Of a stretch of 64,000 nt of DNA, positions 1-10,440 are shown in pieces. Where the stretch lies: positions 231,059,138 to 231,123,137 of the forward strand of contig JASDDO010000018.1 in assembly GCA_030015575.1 (NCBI GenBank), written 5' to 3'. Position 1 is the stretch's first letter; each line of letters begins with the position of its first letter. Made by a program: the position numbers and the translations under genes. This stretch comes from Agapanthus africanus (taxonomy: Eukaryota > Streptophyta > Magnoliopsida > Asparagales > Amaryllidaceae). The notes under the pieces were generated by a model. That model was not told the origin of the DNA and made no database searches. It saw only the letters and a list, made by a program, of their open reading frames with translations.

Positions 1-219
1 CGTCCCACTAGTGACCGTGACAGTTGGCCGAGATTCTTAAAGGATGCGCTTGAGCAGTACTTTTCCGCCATTATTGATTACGATGTTTTGGGTGATTAAT
101 CCGTATGATTTGATTTTGATGATTGAGGATTTACGATCGTTGCACAGTGTTGCACTTGATATCGTTTTCGTGCTTGGGTTTCACATGTTTGTGATTTTAC
201 GGTTTTAAACAGTTGAGTT

Positions 220-690
220 GGTTTTATGCGTATGCATGCACGCGATTTCGTTCCTGCACTCTGTATAGTTTATATATGCTTGCAGTGCAGTGATACGCCT
301 TTTGTGCACTTAGATGCACTGGACTTCGATTTCGATTGTGATACTCGATATTTGTTTTATGCACCTTGTGCACCTGATTTGATTTTACGCATGTTCGGCG
401 CTTGATATTGGATTTCATGATTTCGTGCACGATGGATGCACCTGATTTGGATTTTTCGCGCATATTGGGCGCATATTTTGAAGGGTGATTTTGGTGCACA
501 CCAGAGGCACTAAATTGAGAATTTTTCGTGCATGTCAGATGCACCTGATTTTGCTGTCAGGCACACATGTTGCCTACGACAGATGTTTCGTGCACACCCG
601 ATGCACTTAGATGTTGTTTCTGTGCGCATGTATGGCACATTCATGGATTTTGATTTCCGTGCGCACCAGACGCACGTAGTATTCATGTGC
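220..690 (+). repeat. GTGCAC-rich diverged repeat block (NA1 copy)
   Basis: Motifs such as GTGCACACC and AGATGCACCTGATTT recur at irregular spacings of a few tens of bases. The hexamer GTGCAC is self-complementary. The repeat is ancestral to the family because diverged versions occur in NA2 and NA4. I see no reading frame that explains it. Confidence 0.6.
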
Positions 691-1237
691 ATATTTTGGG
701 ATTGATTTCTTATAGAGTAGCACGTTTTTATAATATTGCTATGTGTTTTCGTACTGAGCAGGACTAGTCAGAGGACAGTACCTGAATATATTTTGCATGC
801 ATTGATAGTTATTGAAGAGATTTCCAAAAAGCGAGCTATAGCCTCAGTATTTACCTACGTGTCTGATATGACACGAAATGTTTAAAACAAGAAGACCCTT
901 CTAAATTGTTTCCAAAACGGCGGGACATACATTTCAAACAAAAGTATATATGTATATAGTTATTTTCTTATGGTAGACGTCCGCCACTGTGCAGTGTTAT
1001 ACGCGTGCACAGCGACTTAAAGGGATTTGGCATTGGTGTCTTCTCCATGACTCCGATGATTGCGGGATGCTTGGAGGAGTTTTGATTTGAGCTATATACT
1101 CATTTTTCAAGCGCATGCGCTGCGCTACGATTTGTTTTATGTATTTACAATTTCGGAGCCCCGACGACTTGATGGGTTTTCTTAGATGTTTTAGTAATTG
1201 GGGGGGGGTTTGAATTTAAATTCGGGGACCGAATTTC

Positions 1238-1252
1238 TTTAAGGGGGAAGAT
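1238..1252 (+). other. Polypurine tract of NA1
   Basis: The purine run AAGGGGGAAGA ends one base before the LTR start TGTAACG. This is the expected primer site for plus-strand DNA synthesis. NA2 has nearly the same tract at 34604-34618 and NA4 has it reversed at 62954-62969. Confidence 0.75.
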
Positions 1253-3017
1253 TGTAACGTTTTGAAAATCGTTTCGGTGGAATTTCAGGAAAAAAAAAAA
1301 ACGGTAAAATAAGGGGGTTTTCTGTAAAAAGTCAAAATACAAATATCTTATTATAAAAATTAAATATACACATTCTAGATATGTAACTGCTATTATTTGG
1401 TGTTTATTGAGCCGCTGGTGAAATTTCAAATTTTCTGAAAAAAATATTATTTTATTATTATTTTAAGGCGTCACTAATACATTTAATTAGGGAAAATTAC
1501 AAATTGGAATGAGTCGAAACAAATTTTGTGCATCATAAAACATTAAACAAAAATTTATCATGTGGTTTTTGAAATGAAATGGTTTGCCAAAACGGTTTAG
1601 AAAATGACGAAGAAAAAGGGCTTAAATAATGAAATTTATGTTAATGGGAATTGGGGTAACACATTTATCTTTTTTCTAACCCACACACCCACACCACACC
1701 CTCACCCTCTCCCCAAGTATGGCTGAATTCAGCAGCTCTAGCAGCCCCAAATTAGTCCCACTTCAAAGGTCAATTAAAAGAAAAGAAAGGAAAATGATGT
1801 TAAACATTGGGGTATGGGTCATTATACTTGATGTATGGGTCTTATTTCCTTCCTTTGACTTCCCCAAACTCACCCACACCTCTCACTTTCCCCCCATTCA
1901 GCTGCTGGCCGAAATTTGCTGCCCCCAAACCCTCCACTTTCCCACATGATCTCCACCTCAAAATTCAACCAAAAACCAATCAAAAATCCACAAATTATCT
2001 CACAATCTCAAAGCTTATTCTATACCCTTTATTCCTTGGCCAATTCATGCTTGAATCCTTGGAGCAAGATGGTGTTTTGGAGACTAATCTCCAAGCTAGA
2101 TCTCAAAATTGGGAGGTATAAACCTTAACCCTATATTGGAATTGTTGTTTAAATCGTTTTAATCTAGCATAATTAAATGTTAGTTTTGTTCTTGTTGTTA
2201 ATTTGAAAATTCTAGAACATGGTTTGAATTTAGTTAGGGTTTAACCTTCACTACTAGGATAATCAAGTGTAGATTTTCATCTTGAGGAAATGAGAAACCT
2301 AATCTAGTTGCTAGTTGCATTTTTTTGTAATTTTAAATTGTGATAATTATATAAATTGCAAACTAGGTTTTAAAAATATATATATATTGGTGAGGTAAAT
2401 TCTAATTAGGGTTTCATGGTATTATTAACATTATAACTTGTGGTTTAATATTTTAGTGTATGTAAAACCATGCTTAATTGATAAATTGTGAATTTTACCT
2501 TGAAAAGTGTTAAAATCGATATTTGTTGCAAACTTGAAATTTGAGTCAATGCTAATTCGTGAGATTAAAAATATGGAGGTGATTTGTATGACCTAATTAT
2601 GATATTAAGTGAGCATTTTGATCATTAGAATCGTCAAATTATTTAGTTTGGGTAAAACATCAAGTTTTGAACCGAAATGGGAATTTATACTAACTAGGTT
2701 TTTGGAAAATAAAACGAATTGTTTAATTTTATGGTTTTGATGAACTAAACCCTATTTCTTATATAATTATTGAGTTTTGAACTCACGATTGATGTGTTTG
2801 GATTTTTCTCAATGGTTCGGCGTTTGTACGCCGACATCGAGGGTTTTGGGTCGATTTGTGAAAGCAACCATAGGTTTTGACCTATGTGGGATTCGTGCGT
2901 CGTTTTGATCATGGGTCGGATTTTAATGAGATATGGTGCGTTATGATATGTAGGTACCCCCAGGTGGACTTCGAGACGACAAGCAAGCGCGTGGCAACGT
3001 CGGCACCGGCTAGCGAG

Positions 3018-3084
3018 GACCAGGTGAGTAGATTTATATCTACGGGGAGAAGTCGGGTGGATGGCGTATAGCACCCCCGCAGTC
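3018..3084 (+). promoter_or_regulatory. Conserved LTR block: donor-like CAGGTGAGT, small hairpin, GGCGTATAGCACCCCCGCAG
   Basis: CAGGTGAGT at 3021-3029 matches the plant 5' splice-site consensus. It overlaps a hairpin with arms GTAGAT and ATCTAC, then a strongly conserved tail. Equivalent blocks occur at 14530-14588 and 57900-57957 (NA2), at 41470-41506 and 49908-49944 on minus (Tekay), and at 61103-61162 on minus (NA4). Splicing is my inference. Confidence 0.45.
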
Positions 3085-4403
3085 CGTAATTAGTACTATG
3101 TAGTATATTGTTATGTGTGATAGTTAGTGTGTTATGGTTAGTTAGGGGTAGAAATAACTAGCGTAGTTCCTAGTTGCGAACCATAGGATAGATTTGCACC
3201 CACTCGCATACACTTGTATGTTTCTTATACTTGCACGGTGTTTGATGATATGGGATGACTTTGGAGTTGAGTCGATGATGTGGGCTTTGTGCCGCGAGAT
3301 CGGTGATTGGATATGATTCGTACTTGGGATACGAAATGTGATTCTTGCGGGTTCGGGATGTGTGTTTACCCCCGCATTCATACTTTGAAGATGATATCAG
3401 TTGTACTAGACTTAGATCAGTACCCCAGATTTTTTTGATATGATAAGTGATATCTGAAATGTGATGAGATAGTGTGATATTGAACCGTACCCAGCTTTTG
3501 GGATGCCGTACGACGATTTACCGTACGAGCCTATATTGATGATAGATCCGCGCTCATGACCCGAGGATGTCAGATGATATACTGTATCGTACGCGATACT
3601 ATTGAGGCGGGATCACCGACTTATATATATATATATATCGACTCAGATGTTAGGCGGTTTCCTTACCTGTAGTTCAGCTTGTTAGTTCGGCCGTATAGTT
3701 TAGTGTAGTTGTTAGAGTAGATTAGACTTCTTACCTATTTCAAAAACTAACGAATCATGGACATTTTTAAAGACAGCTCAAGGGAATCTACGGACATTTC
3801 AAAAACGACGTATCTTTCATAAAAACACCGTAGCCCTATTTTCAAAACCCATGATTCGTGTTATTTCAAAAGGCACCATTCGTAGGACTTATATTAGATT
3901 AATGCAGATTAGTTTTGGTTACGTCTAGTTTCAGCTCCCACTTTTTTTGTGGTTCGCTTTGCATCGCATTCTTATATTATGTTTCATACTCCGTTTTAAT
4001 ATCATGCTGATAGGACACCAGCACCATTACCGATGATGCGTATGTACCACGTACACTTACTTGCCGGCTCACACACATCTTCATCGGTAATTGCCATGTC
4101 ACGTACACCTTAGAAAATATATTATTGCTTGACATAGCCTATTAGCGAATAGTTTAGACATTGTAGTTATTACCTGCTACTTCATGCATACTGTTATTCA
4201 TTGTTATGCCGCATTCATGGATTCTCATGCATATATTCACTATTTTGCATGCTATTGAGGTTTGGATTTGGATTTCTATGAGATTTTCTGGATTTGGAGG
4301 AAAACCGCAAAAACACAAATAAACATATTCTCTCTTTTAAAATAAAAAGTGCGGTTTTCCCATGATGTATGAGTCGTCCACCATGAGTTTGCTGATGGAT
4401 TTG

Positions 4404-4475
4404 GAAACCCGATTCGAGGAGACGGATGAACCGTTTCGGGTACATGGTGGACCCGGTGCGGTACCCCGGGGCAAG
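4404..4475 (+). promoter_or_regulatory. GC-rich conserved LTR core (NA1 copy)
   Basis: About 70 bases including GATTCGAGGAG, GGGTACATGGTGG and GGTACCCCGGGG. They are conserved, reversed, in both Tekay LTRs (40642-40711 and 49079-49149) and NA4 (59582-59650), while neighbouring LTR sequence has diverged widely. The role is unknown; promoter, enhancer or RNA structure are possible. Confidence 0.5.
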
Positions 4476-4984
4476 AGGAATGTGGTGATGACGTTGAGCC
4501 TGGCAGGGGAGTACTACCTACCGGTGATTTTACCCGACGCGTCGGATATCCGGAGGATACCGTCGTGGTCTTGAGATTTATGGTAGGGGCCGGTCTGGAC
4601 TGACGGCGCCCTAGATATTGAGATTGAGACATTGATATTTCGAGACAGTGAGATTTATGTTTTGTGTCGATGCTAGACACTGTTGATGCTGATTTCGTTT
4701 ATGATACCTCAATTTAAAAATACGAAGGAAATCTCACTAATTTATGAAAACAGTTTCTTCATTTACATGTATTCTGTTTCATGCATGCATACCTCATTCA
4801 TATGATATATTGCTACTTGAGGCACTGACACGGGCATATGAGATTACACTCGGGTTAGATATTTACCCTAGCCTTGTTATAGGCTGCATGTTATATACAT
4901 TTTTGAGGATATTTTATGATCATTGACCTAGGATTGCGTTATTTATGCGATTTCTGTGCGTAGATGTTTTTCTATTCACGAGTT

Positions 4985-5022
4985 GGCAACTCACCCCCGT
5001 TGTGCCCCAGTTTCTTGCAGGT
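4985..5022 (+). promoter_or_regulatory. Conserved CACCCCCGTTGTGCC block ending in acceptor-like TTCTTGCAG (NA1 copy)
   Basis: The block GGCAACTCACCCCCGTTG is nearly identical in every Tekay-type LTR here. In this copy it runs into TTTCTTGCAG|G, a good plant 3' splice-site match, about 2.0 kb after the donor-like site at 3024. Splicing is not demonstrated. Confidence 0.4.
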
Positions 5023-5621
5023 TGCCGTACAGGTTTCATTACGGCTTTACGGGCTCAGTTTCATTCGGGTGACTTGCTAGTAGGTGGGTTTTTCTTATAT
5101 CGTACCCATCATATTACCTTGTATAATATTATTCCGTTGTATCTAGTAAATTCCATCAACCAAACATGTATTTTTGAGATAGAGACCAGTGTTGTTTTTT
5201 CTTTCGACCTTAGAGTCGCTCGTTATATTTCTGGTGGTTTTGAGTTTCCTTTTGAGTTTTGATCCTCGCCCTTGGCGTTGTATATTATTGCTTGTGTGGT
5301 TATGACCGTCGATTGACGAAGAGCTAGCTCCCGCTTGGGGATGCCTTTTTAGTGATTTCGTATACTATTCATGTTGTATCCCGTTTGGGAGCCAGTATTT
5401 ACAAAGGAGACTCTGCCGAAATTTTTAGTAAATTTTGATGTTCTTAAAAACCGCATAATTCGGCTTATGCTATTAAAACTACTTGTTTTAAATTGGTTTT
5501 CCTTCACTCTACTACTTTTATTGGTTTGGATTTCTGGGTTTTCGGTTTACTTAGATTACGTACGCCTCGAGACGTTCGTAGTTTAAGTGCCGGTCATGTT
5601 CCGTACTTTCGGGTCGTGACA

Positions 5622-7561
5622 CATGTATACTTGTCTCTTACCGTCTTATGGTTACATGTTGGCAAACCCTAAGGATGTGTACTTAACTACCAGGATTATG
5701 ATGCAGATCATACTAGTGGGGCCATGGTAGTCCATAAGTTCATCCTTTAATGTTTCTAGTCATGGGTGTATCAAGACAGGGCATCGATATACCAGAGTAG
5801 ACTAGCGTATACGCTTCTTGACCCGTGAGATGGGCGATGGATGATCCCATATCCATTGGTGTTTGACATCAGAGATGGTATACGGGTGCTCTGTGGAGAC
5901 TGGGTACACTGGACGGACTCGCCGAGAACTCCCAGATGGTGTTATACCTCATGTCAGATGGCAGTTCCCTGGTGACACTGGTACAAGTTAGTCTGTAGAC
6001 CCGAGATCGTCATAGAGTCTTGTGTGATTCCCACTGTGCTTTGATTTCCAACTTACCATATTCAAGAGGACATGCAAAACCGTAGTTTTTGGGTACAGTC
6101 CCGAGTCACATAGATTCAATGAACGATAGGAGGGGTTTCGTCTCTCTCGGTATTGGGGGTTGATGTTGCGCTGTGCTCCATTGGCCATAACAGGGAAGTC
6201 GCTGGCCAGGGCTGATTTAGAGATTTACTGGTAAGTGTTATCAGTAGTTTCTCGACCCGTTATGAGCCTCATATCAACATGACTAATCGGTTATTGGGGT
6301 CTGACGGTTACCACCCCTAGACTAGATATGCGACATATCAGACGAAGAGACCGGACTGTACGGTGGTGTTACTGTCAGGCTTTTGCAGGAGTTAGAGCGG
6401 GCATGCTTGCTGATCTTCTGATCGTTCAATACCGTGGTAGCCGTTACGTCCAGCTAGTACCGCTGATAGCTTGTGGGAGCTTGATGTGATCATCACCTGC
6501 TGCCGGCGTATTGACGAGTCTTAGAGTCCCACAATGGAGTTTCCTAGCCCAGGCGAAAAGATGTGGTGTGCATATGAGATATGCGCGGGGACCCGATTAA
6601 ATGCGCGTATGTGATACCGTATATTAATTGGGCGGTTTGCTATTGGTCGGGTCATATGTGATATGACCAGTTTGTTAAATCAAGTGTTGATTTAATATTG
6701 ACAATTAGCTTTTTAACTTAGACCCTTTTGTCTTTTGTTGTATGCATGCATGTGTGCATAAGTTTATGTTGATGCACATATTGATGTGCATGAACACATA
6801 AATGCATACACTTATGTATCATGATAGATGATATAAAGATGGTAGCAATATAAGACTCACATGTTACTAAATATATAAATATTTATTTTTGAGATTAATG
6901 GAAATAGACAATAGTTCATGGTTGATTATTTTATTCCTCCACTAACGCTTGCATTAACCATGAGTTATCATTCTATGGCTATTAGTGCTCAAAAGATAAA
7001 TATCTAGATATTTATTAACTAAGCTTAAGAATGAGAGTGGAAATTATATATAATTTCTATTCTCATTTTTATCTTTATCTTTTTCATTATCTTGAGCTCT
7101 CAAGTTTCCATCATCTTCTTCTTCCTCTCTCTTGCTCTCTAGGTTTTGATAGTGAGTGAGAAAGTGATCAAGTTAGGGTTTTGAAGTAAGAAAACAAATC
7201 ACATCATCATTCTACTCTAGTCTAGCAAATTGGTTTAGAGTGTTAGCTTCAACTTCATCTCTTGATCAAGTGGAGCTAGGAGCTTGGACAAAGAGGACTC
7301 TGGGTGGATCATCGTGGACATAGAGGATCACAAGCAAGCCCGTTCCAACTCTCAAGTAGCCAAGAAGTCTAACAAAGGGAGCTACAAAAGTTGTATTCTC
7401 TTTACCTTGTGCTATACTACTTGTAGTATGAGTTATTTTTAATGTTACCCTAGCTTTTCAAGTATGATCCCTAGGTTGGATTCTTTAGCACCCTCTAATT
7501 TTTTAAAAATGGCATGTGTGATGCTACCAAACCCTAGTAGTGGTGCTAAGGAAACCCTTCA
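5622..7561 (+). repeat. Copia A 5' LTR, 5'-truncated by the NA1 insertion
   Basis: It is homologous to the solo Copia LTR at 29769-31986 (reverse strand) and more distantly to the Copia C LTRs. The first bases visible correspond to a point roughly 150 bp inside that LTR, so the start was separated by NA1 and lies left of the window. The end ...CCCTTCA is followed at once by the PBS. Direct flank bases at the NA1 junction are CATGT, the probable right-hand target-site copy. Confidence 0.8.
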
Positions 7562-7572
7562 TGGTATCAGAG
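7562..7572 (+). other. Primer-binding site of Copia A (initiator tRNA-Met)
   Basis: TGGTATCAGAG directly follows the LTR end and is complementary to the 3' end of plant initiator Met tRNA, the usual primer of Copia elements. The twelfth base is A instead of C. Confidence 0.85.
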
Positions 7573-7994
7573 ACAAACTAGAAACCTAGACGATTTTACG
7601 ATAATACGAAACCGAAAAACTCCGCAAAAATATGGTTTTACAAACCCTAGAAAATGCTCTCTGGAAAATTTTTCAAAAGTGGTTTAAAAATTATTTCGGC
7701 AACTGCAGAGTGTACTATAGGATACTATATGAACATTGGTGAAATACGGGGGGGCTCGGATTTTGGCCGAACCCTGGGCCATGAACTCCGGCGTCACCGG
7801 CCCCCTATGCTCCATATCTCCTCGTATTTCACATGTGTTCTTGTGTGGAGAATCTGGGGTTTCTGATATTGTTTGTGTAGTCCAGAATTGCATGTGATGT
7901 TAGTTTGGTAATGGACTCTTTGCGGAGTATTTCGTATTCTTATATTTTAGCATTTGTATTGGTAACCTAGACAATGTTTAATACTTCGATCGAA

Positions 7995-8296
7995 CTTCAA
8001 ACACCCCATCAAGAACCCCACTGAAATTTTCAATAATTGGAATTTTCTTAAGTTAATTATTTTCAATAGTCGTGCAAGTAACTCTATGGACCCTCTAGAA
8101 GAACAAAAACCTTAACTCGATTCTATGCCTTCGGAACCGGGACTTGAACCCTAGGGTTTGCCGTAGTTCCGTGGTGTCATAGGTGAAGCGTTGGTTTGAC
8201 CCTTCTACGGCTGGACCATAGGTACTGTGGCACGTTTTTGGGTACTTTAACTTCGCTCAAGTGTTGAGCTTATCGGGTGATGAAGGTGTTGGTTGA
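7995..8296 (-). mobile_element. Possible tRNA-type SINE in Copia A leader
   Basis: On the minus strand it carries TGGTCCAGCCG (8208-8218), matching the pol III A-box pattern, and GGTTCAAGTCC (8140-8150), close to the B-box. The interval is bounded by two TTCGATCGAA copies (7985-7994 and 8297-8306) that could be a target-site duplication. A diverged copy of about 250 bp sits in the unrelated element NA2 at 18221-18500. The A-to-B distance is longer than in a normal tRNA and the 3' tail is unclear. Confidence 0.4.
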
Positions 8297-9413
8297 TTCG
8301 ATCGAAATATTTAACATAGTCTAGTATATTTTGATACAATAATTGGAATCTACATTTATATATTGCGTGTAAATCTAGCATTTCGGTCTCGGTTGTAATC
8401 GGAAATCTTGTTGAATTATCCGACTTACTTTGAAAAGTGTTTTCATGGGATGAGACCTAAATGCGAGACTTACATTGTTAGGCATAAAATCTTAGATATG
8501 TGATATCCCGGGTTTATGATGTCTAAGGGTGATGGTGATTCCAATTGCTCTAGTTTTTCACTTTCTTTTCTGTGACCGTAAACATAGTATGTGGTGTATC
8601 GCCGGTTTCGTTGCTATACGTCAACGACAATTGGGGTACGTACACTTGCTTACGTTGATGATATGTGATGTTATGAGTTGCTGTGATGTGATGTATAGGA
8701 TCGTCGTGATTGAATGGCCGGGGGTTTTTATGTGAGATGAGAGTTTTTCTTTTCATTCATGTAAAATTCATTTCTAGGTAATATTCTTTTATTGAGGCAC
8801 TTCCGAGTTGAGGATGATGTCACCATTGTTGTATATTATTTACTTTTCCGCATTAGGATAGACCCAAGGTAGGGAGCACAAGTGACCGGGTTCTGGGATA
8901 CAATAGGAGACCATCTCGAGGCGTCGAGACTGGGTTTCCTAACTCCAGAATTGGTAGGGTCACCTGCCGCTCTCGTAGGAGTCTAGGGGTGTGGGATTGG
9001 CTATTCATCACGACCGTGGAATCCGTATTTTCTATTGTTGGCTAAATACAAAATACGGACGTCCTAGCATATCCTATATTTCATATATGTGTTTCTGCTA
9101 CTTATATTCTGTGATGTGATCACTTGATATATCTATGATGAATGCAATATTATATATGAGATATATAGTAGACGTTTCTTATGTTTTGCACCTGTGCTAG
9201 TCCCGTCCCGCTATGCCATTTGTTAAGTAACCTAACGGTGCATAACGGGACACTGTGGCGAATGCGGATGGTATAAGCGTACGTTGTATTTTCGTTTCTT
9301 CTATGATACTTAGGAAGCTTAAATGATGGGACTTCATTAATATGATTAATGAAAAGAAAGAAACCTAAAAGATGTTGTAGAATCAAATTTTCAAAAAGGG
9401 TAGCTACAGTTGA

Positions 9414-9655
9414 TGCTTTGCATAGTGATATATGTGATATATCCCGCACCTTATTCGATAAGGACAGAGTCGAGATCCCTTCACCGGGAGTGACCTCTTT
9501 AGCAATAACTGGCAGATGCTACAACACTCGGTCTGTTTTTGATTGCTTTTAGAGTTTCTTGCTTTGCATAGTGATATATGTGATATATCGTGCACCTTAT
9601 TCGATGAGGAAAGAGCCGAGATCCCTTCACCGGGAATGAACTCTTTAACAAAACT
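9414..9655 (+). repeat. Local tandem duplication, period about 147 bp
   Basis: The segment beginning GCTTTGCATAGTGATATATG at 9415 recurs at 9561 with substitutions, each followed by GAGATCCCTTCACCGGGA. The second copy is cut short. It is specific to the Copia A leader; Copia C has a single equivalent region. Confidence 0.7.
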
Positions 9656-9789
9656 GGTGAAAGCTTCAAAAACACTTCTTTTCAAAATTCACTCGATTCT
9701 GCAACGATATCAAGTTCATTAAGCAATAGGTTTTCTGAAAAACCTGTCGTAGCCCTCTGTCATTTCAGATAAGTAGTATTTAGTATTCG

Positions 9790-9998
9790 TGCTGCGCTTG
9801 TTGACCTTGTCATGGCGTAATATGCGGTAGCTGATTAGTGCTTATCTGCAAAGCATATGATGCGATTGGATTAGGGTAGTCGTGCGGCCTTGTTGACCTT
9901 ATGACGGGTCGTACGGGTGGGATTAATTCAATCAGAAATGACGGGTTGAACTTGACTTGCGGTCTATGGTTTGTTGACCTTATCAAGGTCATAAATAG
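9790..9998 (+). promoter_or_regulatory. Three leader hairpin repeats (Copia A)
   Basis: Three copies of TTGTTGACCTT occur at about 9798, 9891 and 9971. Each is flanked by different but complementary arms, for example CGTGCG (9881-9886) with CGTACG (9910-9915) and TATG (9965-9968) with CATA (9990-9993). They match three hairpins in the Copia C leader. A role in genome packaging, dimerisation or translation is inferred only. Confidence 0.55.
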
Positions 9999-10440
9999 CT
10001 TGGGGTAAAATATTATCGGGTATTTCAAGTGTTGAAATTTGCAATGAGATTGCATACCTTCTATGAGTTAGTTGGACCCTGATACCCACTACGAGTAAGA
10101 GTTACTCCTGGGAGAGTTTTACACAAGACAATTAGCCGATCAAGTAGGTGTCTAGAAAGGTGTCAACGGGGTTATGCCTCTGGAAAAACGAGATTTATTT
10201 TAATTAGGTCCATGCGACAGCACGGGGAACCTCCCTCAAAGTACCGGCACTGGCCTGGCTGAAAATTTGGCGAAATTGTACGGTGTAATTAATCCCGGCT
10301 AGTCTTTCCCTTTAGGGTTTGAAGGAAGATTTGATAAAAATGGTGGGAGCCATCCTGATTAGATAAAATAATAACCAATCTGATCTTGCAAGAGCATACG
10401 CTAAAGTGTTTTCTTCTCTCTCTCTCTCCATGTAGCGACC

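Larger units (their letters stand above)
1..1252 (+). mobile_element. NA1: 3' internal non-coding part of a non-autonomous Tekay-related (LARD-like) element
   Basis: This stretch precedes a polypurine tract and a 3' LTR and contains no recognisable gag or pol. Its middle (about 220-690) is rich in GTGCAC and GATGCAC motifs. The same block occurs in NA2 (19420-19990 and 34216-34618) and, reversed, in NA4 (62954-63900), so it is a shared internal region of one element family. The 5' part of the element lies outside the window. Short reading frames here are low-complexity and on the wrong strand for the element. Confidence 0.75.
1253..5621 (+). repeat. 3' LTR of NA1 (4.37 kb)
   Basis: It starts TGTAACGTTTT after the purine tract and ends GGGTCGTGACA. 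Both termini match the Tekay LTR (TGTAACG... and ...GACA). It is followed abruptly by Copia LTR sequence at 5622, so NA1 was inserted into Copia A. It shares with the other Tekay-type LTRs a GC-rich core (4404-4475), a GTGAGT/hairpin block (3020-3085) and a CACCCCCGTTGTGCC block (4985-5022). No gene is seen inside; short frames such as 1719-1949 are not conserved as protein. Confidence 0.85.
7562..10440 (+). other. Copia A long 5' leader (non-coding)
   Basis: This 2.9-kb untranslated leader lies between PBS and gag start. It aligns in blocks with the 2.06-kb Copia C leader: AGGATAGACCCAAGGT near 8863, GGCTATTCATCAC near 8999, three hairpin repeats near 9790-9998, and about 400 bp upstream of gag. 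Extra material includes a SINE-like segment (7995-8296) and a local tandem duplication (9414-9640). A CT-rich tract precedes the gag ATG. Confidence 0.75.

Noticed and set aside
8101-8222. A genuine tRNA gene on minus with B-box-like GGTTCAAGTCC
   Set aside because: I cannot fold a cloverleaf, and A-to-B spacing is too long. The block also recurs with a decayed B-box in NA2. Treated as SINE-like instead.
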